From Candidatus Puniceispirillum sp. (GTDB lineage Bacteria; Electryoneota; RPQS01; DYHQ01), in assembly GCA_020724065.1 (NCBI GenBank), contig DYHQ01000008.1, forward strand, positions 1-36,828: a stretch of 36,828 nucleotides of DNA. Direction: 5' to 3'. The translations under genes were made by a program, and so were the position numbers. The notes beneath the pieces are model-generated. The model was not told the origin of the DNA, did no database searches, and saw only the letters and a program-made list of their open reading frames with translations. Shown one piece after another: positions 7,637-17,091 of the stretch. Numbering within the stretch: the stretch's first letter is position 1; each line of letters starts with the position of its first letter.

Positions 7637-9301
7637 TCATGCTCCCTCGCCGGCGCACCCCGCCCCGAGACTGCCCTTCATGAGCTCCGTCTTGAGTAAA
7701 TAGCTTCCGCGCGTGACGACTCGCTCACCGGCATTCAGCCCGGAAACCGCATAGTGCTTGCCATCGGAGAACTCCACTTGAACTTTCCGTGGGCGGAAGC
7801 GGTCTCGTGTTTCCGAAACAAACACGACATTGCAGCAGCCTTCCCACTGAACCGCGTCGAGTGGAACCATCACGGCATTCGAGAGAGTATCGGTCGCGAT
7901 TTGCACTCGCACAAACTGATGGGCGCGCAGCGAGCTACCGTTGGGCTCCGCCTCGATACGCACCAGCCCCATGCGAGTGCTCGGATCTACACCATCAGCC
8001 ACCCAGGTCACAATTCCCCGGCAGCGGCCGAGAGCATCACCGTCACTTGACAGGGTCACCATCTGTCCCACGCGCACGCGGGGCAGTTCTCTCTCTCGCA
8101 CACGCGCTTCAACCCACAGCCGACCGGTTTCGGAGATGAGGCCGATGGATTCTCCACTTTGAATGATTGCGCCCAATTCCACGCGCTGTTCTACGAGCGT
8201 ACCGGTGTGGCGCGCGCGGATGGGAAGCGAAACGGCATCATCATCGCTAAGCCTGTCGAGGTCGTTTTCCGAGTATCCCAGGGCTTTCAGTGCACTGGCC
8301 GCTTTCCGATAGTCCGCTTCTGCTCGAAGGTGCTCGGTCTGTGCCTGCTGCAGTTCGCGCGAACTGACGAGGTTCTTTTGTCCGAGCTCTTGGGTGCGCT
8401 CATATTCCTTTTTGGCGAGTGCCAGAACCGCCGCCGCGTGTTCGCACTCGGCCTTGAGCGCGGCTCCCTCGATGGATTCGAGATAGGCCAAGATCTGCCC
8501 TTGCCGAACATGCTCCCCCGGAGACACCAGCCAGCGCGTCAGCGTTCCACTCACCAGACTCGTCACGGCGTAGGAAGCGGTCGCATCAAACTCGACCTCG
8601 GCTGGGGCTTCAATCACTTCGGTCAGCGGAATCTCGTCCACAGCCAAAATCATGAGGCCAGCTCGCTCGGCGGTTTCAACGCTGGCCAATTGAATAATGG
8701 CATCGTCTGTCGTGCAGTGAGGGGCGTTGGAACGGAATAGGGATGTGCGAGGCTTGGCGGACTCCTCTTTCTTCTCCTTCTTCTGCGTTTCCAACTCTTG
8801 TTGGTACTGCTGCTCCTGCGGGAACTTGAGGTCCGGGTTGCATAGATAGCAGTGGGATTCAGGCACGCCGTGCCCGCCACACCAATCTCCCTTCTCTTTG
8901 AATTTGGCAACCAACTCGGGATGACACTTAGTGCACTCCGACTCGGGCACTCGATGCTCCGCGCACCAATCAATCATCAGGTTCGTTTCCGACTCCGACT
9001 GAAGATTGTGGTCATGAGTGTCCTTCATCCCAGAGGCTTTTTGGAGCTCGGGATGGCAAAGATAGCATTGGGATTCAGGCAATTTGTGTTCGCTGCACCA
9101 GTCTCCTCGCTCTTTGAAAAGGGGAATCAGAGCAGGATGGCAGCGAGTGCACAGGCTGTCGGCGATGCCATGCTCTGCACAGGGTTTTCCTGAGTACTTC
9201 GTGGCGACATCGCTTTTCTCTGGCGCTTGTGACAGCACCAGAGTCGTTGCGCCCAGCGCCCCAAGGAGGGCGGCGGTCAGAATCAAGGCGCGGATTTTCA
9301 T
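7637..9301 (-). CDS. RND periplasmic adaptor with four Cys/His metal-binding modules
   Basis: The 554-residue protein starts with a signal peptide (MKIRALILTAALLGALG). Residues 41-155 contain four copies of CxxH-x6-CxxC(H/N)P: Cys41/His44/Cys51/Cys54, Cys69/His72/Cys79/Cys82, Cys113/His116/Cys123/Cys126 and Cys141/His144/Cys151/Cys154. A Lys/Glu-rich linker (about 165-185) leads to a CusB/HlyD-type membrane fusion protein, with a barrel-sandwich (VSGTLTRWLVSPGEHVRQGQ), a coiled-coil hairpin (about 280-340), and beta-barrel and membrane-proximal domains. It would bridge the RND pump to an outer-membrane exit. The modules probably capture or sense the metal. Three carry a CxxCH string that software may call haem c. 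The constant extra Cys and His ligands make metal sites more likely. The gene is preceded by GGAG. Confidence 0.9.
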   Translation of the reverse strand: MKIRALILTAALLGALGATTLVLSQAPEKSDVATKYSGKPCAEHGIADSLCTRCHPALIPLFKERGDWCSEHKLPESQCYLCHPELQKASGMKDTHDHNLQSESETNLMIDWCAEHRVPESECTKCHPELVAKFKEKGDWCGGHGVPESHCYLCNPDLKFPQEQQYQQELETQKKEKKEESAKPRTSLFRSNAPHCTTDDAIIQLASVETAERAGLMILAVDEIPLTEVIEAPAEVEFDATASYAVTSLVSGTLTRWLVSPGEHVRQGQILAYLESIEGAALKAECEHAAAVLALAKKEYERTQELGQKNLVSSRELQQAQTEHLRAEADYRKAASALKALGYSENDLDRLSDDDAVSLPIRARHTGTLVEQRVELGAIIQSGESIGLISETGRLWVEARVRERELPRVRVGQMVTLSSDGDALGRCRGIVTWVADGVDPSTRMGLVRIEAEPNGSSLRAHQFVRVQIATDTLSNAVMVPLDAVQWEGCCNVVFVSETRDRFRPRKVQVEFSDGKHYAVSGLNAGERVVTRGSYLLKTELMKGSLGAGCAGEGA

Positions 9302-9348
9302 GGAAATCTCCTCTATTATTTGAGATCAAATTTTGCACGCAAACGAAA

Positions 9349-9373
9349 GGAGCCGCCGCGAAACGGCGGCTCC
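9349..9373 (-). terminator. Strong stem-loop between YHS gene and adaptor gene
   Basis: A perfect 10-base GC-rich stem (GGAGCCGCCG / CGGCGGCTCC) closes a 5-base loop. On the minus strand it follows the YHS stop codon by 12 bases and is followed by TTTCGTTTG. The tail is only partly U-rich, so it may be an attenuator or an RNA-stability element that sets the level of the downstream pump genes. Confidence 0.6.
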
Positions 9374-9385
9374 ATAGAACCGGTT

Positions 9386-9865
9386 TCACTCGCGAAAAAT
9401 TGCCGGTGGATTCTTTTGGAAACGCTTCATCGTCTTCTTGGAGGCGAAATAGTAGCGCTTGCCGTCGAGGTCAAAGAAGGCGGTTTTAGATTTCACGAGG
9501 CCTTTCGTGAAATCCACAGGGTCCACAAAATGTTTGCCTGCGTCATCCATCGTGACGATGTTTCCCGGCACGGCAAATCCTTTCAGCCATTTCGCCGGGT
9601 TGGAACGAAATGGCTCCTGGCAGCCGCCGCAGCAATGGTAGTAGCGCACGCCTTCTACATCCGAAAATGCAGGGGCTTCTTCGACAAGTCCCTCCCCGCC
9701 CATCACCGGGCAGGTAAAGTATTCTTTTCCGTCGCTCGTTGTCCAGACATTGCCTTCTGAGAGTTGCTCTGTGGCAGCGGGTTCGGCGGCGTGCCCGAAT
9801 CCGATATACGCCACAACTCCGAAGAGGGCGACGAGAATGACGCGTAGAGTTCGTCGTTGATTCAT
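9386..9865 (-). CDS. Exported protein with two YHS-type domains, the second degenerate
   Basis: This is a 159-residue protein with a signal peptide (MNQRRTLRVILVALFGVVAY). Domain 1 (about 48-93) has the metal-ligand pattern of YHS/TRASH domains: Cys52 in YFTCPVMGG and the YYHCCGGCQEPF cluster (Cys78, Cys79, Cys82). Domain 2 (about 112-158) repeats the fold (DPVDFTKGLVKSKTAFFDLD, then RYYFASKKTMKRF). Every Cys and the His are replaced (Asp115, Phe140, Ala141, Ser142, Thr145). It lies between the receptor and adaptor genes, so it is probably a periplasmic metallochaperone or sensor for the efflux system. The start has GGAGGA upstream. Confidence 0.85.
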   Translation of the reverse strand: MNQRRTLRVILVALFGVVAYIGFGHAAEPAATEQLSEGNVWTTSDGKEYFTCPVMGGEGLVEEAPAFSDVEGVRYYHCCGGCQEPFRSNPAKWLKGFAVPGNIVTMDDAGKHFVDPVDFTKGLVKSKTAFFDLDGKRYYFASKKTMKRFQKNPPAIFRE

Positions 9866-9959
9866 TGTTCTAATCCTCCTGTTTGGCTATTTGCTAATGA
9901 ACTGAACAAAGTCAAATTGTCGCTGGAATCCTTGTGCTGAGATTGCTTGAGATAATGTG

Positions 9960-12174
9960 CTACGGCGAGCGTTGCGCATCCTTTCCGCCGAGCGAAAAAG
10001 TAAGACTGGCTACGAAAATTCTCCCGAGACGCGGGCCGTACATCAAGGCACTATCCAAGAGAGGCTGACCCGTTGTAGGGCTATACTGAAAGGGGCTATC
10101 AGGCTGCGTCCAATTGGTCAGATTCTTGATTGTTCCAGCCAAAGTCAGTGCGCCCCAGGACTTGCTTATCCTCGCATCCAACAAGACATAAGCGGGAGAT
10201 ACTGACCGTTCTCGACCTTCGGGTAGCTTTTGTGGCCCGTATAGCGCAGCTGACAATTCAGAAGAAAGGCCCGCAGCAATCCAAACTTTTTCCAGTGCTC
10301 CATTGACCGCGTAACGATACTGCAAGTTGGTTTCGTGCCATCCCGTTTGATCTTCATATTGCACATTCGTTCTTGTTCCGCCCAAGCGGAGGTTCCAACC
10401 GGAAGTATTTCTCACTGTGAATTGGAGCTCGACTCCGCGGCTGTAGGCGTTCCTTGCGTTGGAATACACAATCGCACCGACCTCACGACCGTAGGCCAAC
10501 ACGACCATACTGCTAGAGTCCGTGTAGAACGCGCTGATGTCCATCATGGCCGAATAGGTCTTCTCAACCCATCGGCGGTTGATGGCGAGGGAGCCAGATA
10601 CACTTCTTTCCGGCTTCAAGCTCTCCGAAGGAAGCACATGGTCGAAACCGGCACCAACTGCTTCGTCGAGACTGAAAATCGTGACAGGTCGAAATCCACC
10701 GCCACCTGACAAGCGAATTCCCCAAGGGTCGGTAGGCCGCCAAAGAAGTGAGCCTCGCGGGGTAGACACCCAACCGAAATCGTTGATATGTTCAAGCCGA
10801 TTTCCGGCTTGAAGTGTCCAGCCGGGATTGATATTCCATGTATACTGTGCGACGAGGCCGGGAATGCGATACAAGCGGTCGGTTGGAGAGGACAAAGCCA
10901 AATTATCGGTGTAATCCTCGAGGCGAAAGATTCCTTGAAGCAATGCGCTGTGGCCACCGTTCCACACCCGCTCCAACGATCCTTTTGCCAAGAGAATCTG
11001 CTGCAAGGCGTTGAAGGATGTCGTTCCGTACCACGATTCCTGTTTGTGCCTAACGAGGGCGCCCTCGAAAGACCATTCCCACCGTGCCGATGATTCATTC
11101 GCATAGACGAGAGAGAATTCATCGCGACTGGTCGTGATGTCGCGGCCATAGACTTCCGGGCTTCCCTTATCTTTCTCCGTCCATTTCGGTTCCCCCGCGA
11201 ATCGGTGTTCCCGATACAACCTGCCTCCGACCCTGAGGTCTCCCCACGCCATGGTCCTCGATAGGGATGTGGTGAAGTTTATCCGTTGGTATGTTGGCGT
11301 GTCTGTTACGCCATCCCCGTTGCGGTCGATTTTCTCGGGCTCTGCGCCATAGGTTCCGGACAAGCGAAAAGGTGTGTCAGCAAGTTGCTCCGAAGCACTC
11401 ACAGCCAGAGCGTGTTGCCGTGTATCGCTGCCGGAGATGTTGACCTCAAGAGACCGACTGTCAGATGGTTTCGTGGAGATACGGTTGACACCTCCCGCAA
11501 TCGCTCCGCTTCCAAAGAGATTGGAACCGCTTCCTTTGACGATTTCGACCTCCGTAACATCCGTTGCAGAGAGTCCATAGAGGCCGTACAGCGTCCCCAG
11601 ACCGGAGAAAACCGGCAAGCCGTCCATGTTGACTTCTGTATAGGACGGATCGAGGCCTTGCATTCCGATAGCGCACGATCCGCATATCGAACAAGGACGA
11701 ACTTTGAGTCCCGTTTTGTCCGAGAGAGCGGTGAGCACGCCGCCGTCGGTTGTGGATTCTCGCAGGTCTTCTGCAATGATGATTTCCTTGCGAACCGGCT
11801 CGCGCTCATCAATCCGTGAGACCTCTCGCTCCGCTTGAATCGTCACCTCTCGCATAGGCACGGGGCTTTGTTCAAGCTGGAAATTGGCGATGGTCTCACC
11901 TTCCTCGATGATCGCAATCCTTTGCTCCTGGGTCCCGTAGCCAACCAAGGAAATGCGCAGAGTGTAGTCTCCAACGGATATGTCGGAGATTCGATACTCG
12001 CCGTTCGCATCGGTAGACGCGCCTTTCTGAGTTTCTACGATAAGGATATTGGCGCCGACGAGCGGCCCCCCTACCTTGTTTTGAATATGTCCTCGCAAAA
12101 CCGCCTTGCATATCTGCAACGGAGACAAGGATTTGGAATGCGAGGATAAGCGAGAGAAGAATGTGTTTTCGCAT
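9960..12174 (-). CDS. TonB-dependent receptor, likely metal-related; frameshifted after the signal peptide
   Basis: An outer-membrane beta-barrel receptor of about 735 residues. The parts in order are: signal peptide (MRKHILLSLILAFQILVSV, from ATG 12174 with AAGGAG upstream), carboxypeptidase-regulatory-like domain (LRGHIQNKVGGPLVGANI to about ANFQLEQ), plug (MDGLPVFSGLGTLYGL, then VEIVKGSGSNLFGSGAIAGG), and barrel ending in IFVASLTFSLGG. The plug has a CSICGSC cluster, seen in receptors linked to copper and other soft metals. The signal peptide and mature part are in different frames. Removing one base from the A4 run at 12097-12100 joins them (MQGGLRGHIQNK). Without this, translation could only start at a TTG (12128) and would lack an export signal. 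It belongs to the metal operon. Confidence 0.88.
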
Positions 12175-12284
12175 CGCTGCTCCTTGGAGACATCAAGATC
12201 CTATTGACCCAAAAGGGCCAATCGAGGCCAAAGACAGAGTTCCTCTCTTGCCGATAAGTCGGAAGAGAGCTGTCCTGTTAAATC

Positions 12285-12632
12285 TTAGGCAGTGAGGGTC
12301 GGGGGATGGTCAATGGAAAATGAAGGGGCTGGGAGGGGTATCACAGAGGGCGAGGTGATTTGCCCGAATAGGCAAAGTGGATTTGTGAAGGAAAAAGAAG
12401 CGAGAATGCCTGCAGCCAAGAATGAACAATGAGTCGAGCAAGTACATGGAGCGTCGCGATTTTCGTCCGCGGCATTGCAACAGTTGTTGCTGCAGCAAGG
12501 GCACGCGCTATCGCCCTCGAGTGCATCGAGGACGAAATCCCAGGCGGCCTGACCCACAGGAAGTCCGATTGCCAGCACCCAAGCAAAGAGCAGAAGATGG
12601 GATAGAATTTGTTTGGCCTTACTGTTCATCAT
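12285..12632 (-). CDS. Small exported Cys-rich protein, first gene of metal operon
   Basis: The product is about 114-115 residues (ATG 12632 or 12629). It begins with a basic N-terminus and signal peptide (MNSKAKQILSHLLLFAWVLA). A cluster of eight Cys follows (CPCCSNNCC, then CTCSTHC, about residues 43-68), then a second hydrophobic stretch and a Pro-rich tail ending DHPPTLTA. The size, Cys pairs and PP tail recall the short proteins (HYC_CC_PP or DUF2946 types) often encoded next to metal-linked TonB receptors. I cannot assign it to either with certainty. A periplasmic metal-binding or sensing role is inferred from its Cys content and its place upstream of the receptor. Confidence 0.65.
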   Translation of the reverse strand: MMNSKAKQILSHLLLFAWVLAIGLPVGQAAWDFVLDALEGDSACPCCSNNCCNAADENRDAPCTCSTHCSFLAAGILASFSFTNPLCLFGQITSPSVIPLPAPSFSIDHPPTLTA

Positions 12633-12751
12633 ATTCAAACGAGTGCGCCCGCCCCACAACGATACATATCTTCCTTCTTGTGCTCTCTTATACGGCGCGA
12701 GTGTCCCTCAGGTTCCGGCAATTGCTCGGCGGGCGACTTTAACAACGAAAA

Positions 12752-12826
12752 ACCTGTCCAAAACCTCTCGACAGCCATTACATTGATGTAGTTACGGGAT
12801 CGCTGCCGAGAGGTTCGCTAACAGGT
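12752..12826. repeat. Long imperfect inverted repeat upstream of the metal operon
   Basis: ACCTGT (12752-12757) and AACCTCTCG with CAGC (12762-12774) pair with GCTGCCGAGAGGTT (12802-12814) and ACAGGT (12821-12826). They form a nested hairpin of about 75 bases with a 28-base apical loop. It lies between the end of gdhA and the start of the metal operon, both on the minus strand. It could be a terminator-like or regulatory structure; there is no U-tract. Confidence 0.4.
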
Positions 12827-12854
12827 AAATTAGGTTGCAGTGGATTAAGAGCCC

Positions 12855-14291
<1,437 letters not shown>

Positions 14292-14306
14292 TTACTCTTC
14301 TACTCA

Positions 14307-14320
14307 AGACCCGAAGGTCT
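14307..14320 (-). promoter_or_regulatory. UUCG-tetraloop hairpin in the gdhA leader region
   Basis: On the minus strand the sequence AGACCTTCGGGTCT folds into a five-pair stem capped by the ultrastable C(UUCG)G tetraloop. It lies about 90 bases before the gdhA start. It has no U-tract, so it may stabilise the mRNA 5' end rather than terminate transcription. Confidence 0.4.
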
Positions 14321-14499
14321 GGCGCAGTAATGGTTCAATATGTCTAATTTTAACATAGGGATACGCGAGGGGCATGCAAGGGACGCCCGACAGCACCGAG
14401 TGGGTCGAAGGTGAATGTGAAATGATGCACATGACAAATTTCAACCATAGAATATGCTAATTTCTCTTCAATTTGTCAAGCGAATCCCGCAACGACACT

Positions 14500-16914
14500 T
14501 CACGAAGGCTCTCCTTTCACCATGCCGACTACTGCGATCGGCAAGAGCGCATACATGATTGCGGCAAGAACGAGAGTCGCTGAAATTCCGTAACCAATGG
14601 ACAGCATCACCGATAGTCCCGACGAAATGACTCCAAAAATGCCGTTGATACCCCACAGCCAGGGCGTCGCTTCAGGGATAACGCGCTCGGCGAGTTTCAT
14701 GCCCGTGGGAAAAGCAAATCCCAAAGGAAGACATATCACGATGACGAAGAGTCCGCTCAGTACCGCTTTCACAAAGATCGTTTGCGATTCAATCATGTTG
14801 CTCAAACTGGGTAGAAGAACGCAAGCCAAAAGAATAGCCACGACGATGGATACGGGAAAAAGAAAGCACCCGGGCTTGCGGTTCAGCGGGAGTTTTCCTG
14901 AAAGCAGGCTACCCATTCCGGTGCTGAGTATCAAAGCGGGCAAGACCACACCCAGCGCAATGGGAGGATTGCCCAGTATCACCGAAAGCCGCTGCAGAAG
15001 AGCCATCTCAGCCAACATAAAGCCTAAGCCAATCAGCGCAAAATAAGCCATGCCCCACCCCAGGGGCGCTCGGAGGCGGATTTTTTCGCCACGCTGCCGA
15101 AGAGGAATGAAAATTGTCGCAATGGCGAAAAGACTCGTAATGATGATGAGAAGAATCAGCGTTCCTGTAGCGACTAAGTTCCCCTCAATGACCCCTTCGT
15201 GTTTCTGCTCCAAGTACCGACTCATATAATCGAGGAATCCCAAAATTCCCGAGGGAGTTATATGGAGCATATTGAAAAAGAAAGGACGGTTGTCCGTCGG
15301 TGGGCGAAAATCCAGAAGACTATTCGGCTGCGTCACTTCCCTGAGCTCGCTTTCCGATTTCGCTGAGAGGATTGCCGAGATACGGGGCTCAAAGACTTCG
15401 CACTCCGGCAGAATCAGAATGTCATATCCTCGCAGGTGACAGACTTCTTCAACGAGTCGGATTTCATCCGTGGTGAACGGCTCTCGTTTCAGAAGCAAGG
15501 TTGCCAGAGAGCCTCGCCCGACCAGAATAATCGAAGCTCGCGGCTCGCGAGCACCCTCATCTAACAGACTCTGGACAGAAAGCGCAATCAGTCGTCCGGT
15601 CTCCTCAATTTCTTCCGTGCTATACCATCGAGTGACGGTCAGAATGCCATTCGGTGCAAGCTGCCGTAAGAGAATCCTCCATGCCTCACGCGTGAAGACT
15701 CCATTGGGAGTCAGGCTATAGGCACCGACGCCTGTTGCTGCCCAAGTGTCGAGCAACGAGACTTGAAGCACATCGCACTTTTGCGGATGACTGGCTAAGT
15801 ATGCTCGCCCATCCGCAGTGACCATCTTGACATCGCGACGGTCAGCCAATCCTGAGAAGCCTCGCAATTTGCCTCGATGCAATCGTTCCACCGCAGGATT
15901 GATCTCGATTCCTGTTACATGGGAATGGCCGAAAGTCAGTGCTGTCAGAACATCTCGCCCTCCTCCCATGCCAATCACCACCGCCGTGCCTTTCGGGCGC
16001 AGGTAATAGGCCAACGAAGTGACATCATAGCGCAAGTAGTCGAATTCTTCAGGACTTCTGTAGTGTGCCACCGGCGAACCGCCCGACCCGTCCACCCACA
16101 TGAACATCTCTTCAAGAACTGGTGCAGGCGCATCCTGAGCGGGAGCCCAAAGGTGGGCGGGCTTCATCACCGGCTTGCTCACGGTCAGCGTTCCAAAGCA
16201 ATTCCAGCTCTCCTCAAAGATTTGATCAGCCGACAGTGCTCGTCCTTTGAAAAACCAAGGCCGAAGCCCCGCATAGCCACTCTGATTCAGCAGTGCACCA
16301 ATCACCAGAATCCAGAGACTCCATTGAGCGATTCGCGACAGTGTCGAGGCGTGTCCTTGTTTGGCGCAGAGCCAGGCAACGAACGCACAAAGCGCCGCCG
16401 ATAAGAACAGTGCCCCGACCACTTCAAACGGCCCCAGAATGAGAACGGCGAACAGCGCTCCGACAGCGGCTCCCGCGAGGTCGCTGGCATACACTTTGGC
16501 GATGTCGAGTTTGGAACGCGTAAGCGAAGCTGAAACAAAGATGCCAAGAAAGAAGAAAGGCAACGACGCGCTGCCAATATGGACAAGCATGATGAAAACA
16601 AGGGTCCCCGAGACATCAAGCGTGAATGGCACGACGCAGAGAACCACAGCCAGGGCAAAGATCGAAACCGCAGCGGCGATGGCAGCACGCGCCAGCGACA
16701 AGAAATAGCGCTCGCGCGCGAAAGCGTCCGGTTTGAGATAGACATAGATTGCACCGGCTGTTCCCCCTAACATCGCCAGCGAAATCGCGAGGAACGCCAG
16801 AAAATACCAACTGATGAAGCTCAAGAAGCGCGTCAGCAGGATTTCATAGGACAACATGGCGGCGGCGGCCAAACCGACACCCCAAAACACCGTTCGCTGA
16901 TAGATTCTGTCCAA
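14500..16914 (-). CDS. Polytopic membrane protein with central spermidine-synthase-like (SAM-type) domain
   Basis: The 804-residue protein has about seven N-terminal transmembrane helices (residues 10-210), a soluble central domain and about seven C-terminal helices (from about 580). The central domain (about 290-480) has the Rossmann glycine motif VVIGMGGGRDVL (about 312-323), an acidic ribose-binding residue in VTGIEINPAV (Glu337), and QVSLLDTWAATGVGAYSLT. These resemble the spermidine synthase/class I methyltransferase fold. The start is TTG 16914 with GAGAGG upstream. Such fused SpeE-like transporters are widespread, but substrate and reaction are unknown. No polyamine genes are nearby. 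It is divergent from gcvT. Confidence 0.8.
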   Translation of the reverse strand: MDRIYQRTVFWGVGLAAAAMLSYEILLTRFLSFISWYFLAFLAISLAMLGGTAGAIYVYLKPDAFARERYFLSLARAAIAAAVSIFALAVVLCVVPFTLDVSGTLVFIMLVHIGSASLPFFFLGIFVSASLTRSKLDIAKVYASDLAGAAVGALFAVLILGPFEVVGALFLSAALCAFVAWLCAKQGHASTLSRIAQWSLWILVIGALLNQSGYAGLRPWFFKGRALSADQIFEESWNCFGTLTVSKPVMKPAHLWAPAQDAPAPVLEEMFMWVDGSGGSPVAHYRSPEEFDYLRYDVTSLAYYLRPKGTAVVIGMGGGRDVLTALTFGHSHVTGIEINPAVERLHRGKLRGFSGLADRRDVKMVTADGRAYLASHPQKCDVLQVSLLDTWAATGVGAYSLTPNGVFTREAWRILLRQLAPNGILTVTRWYSTEEIEETGRLIALSVQSLLDEGAREPRASIILVGRGSLATLLLKREPFTTDEIRLVEEVCHLRGYDILILPECEVFEPRISAILSAKSESELREVTQPNSLLDFRPPTDNRPFFFNMLHITPSGILGFLDYMSRYLEQKHEGVIEGNLVATGTLILLIIITSLFAIATIFIPLRQRGEKIRLRAPLGWGMAYFALIGLGFMLAEMALLQRLSVILGNPPIALGVVLPALILSTGMGSLLSGKLPLNRKPGCFLFPVSIVVAILLACVLLPSLSNMIESQTIFVKAVLSGLFVIVICLPLGFAFPTGMKLAERVIPEATPWLWGINGIFGVISSGLSVMLSIGYGISATLVLAAIMYALLPIAVVGMVKGEPS

Positions 16915-17025
16915 AGATTTGGCCTCTCGATTCTGTCGTCCGTGAGGATTGGCAATGTCGAGATAATCTAACGAAAATGTCGCACGGAATCAAGTTCGTG
17001 GTTGTCGCTTTGTTCCTTTCTTTAC

Positions 17026-17054
17026 TTGATGAAGACAAACACAGTTCGTATATT
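17026..17054 (+). promoter_or_regulatory. Promoter for gcvT
   Basis: TTGATG (17026-17031) and TATATT (17049-17054) have a 17-base spacer, 38 bases before the gcvT start. No glycine riboswitch was recognised in this short leader. Confidence 0.5.
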
Positions 17055-17091
17055 GAGAACGCAACACGATTTTAGGAGATACTCAAGAATC

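Noticed and set aside
8872-9181. CxxCH motifs of the adaptor read as haem c sites (multi-haem cytochrome)
   Set aside because: Each motif is part of a fixed CxxH-x6-CxxC pattern with extra ligands, and the fourth is CxxCN. A four-ligand metal site fits better. Haem is not excluded without experiment.
17055-17091. Glycine riboswitch before gcvT
   Set aside because: The leader is only about 37 bases after the promoter, too short for the tandem aptamer.
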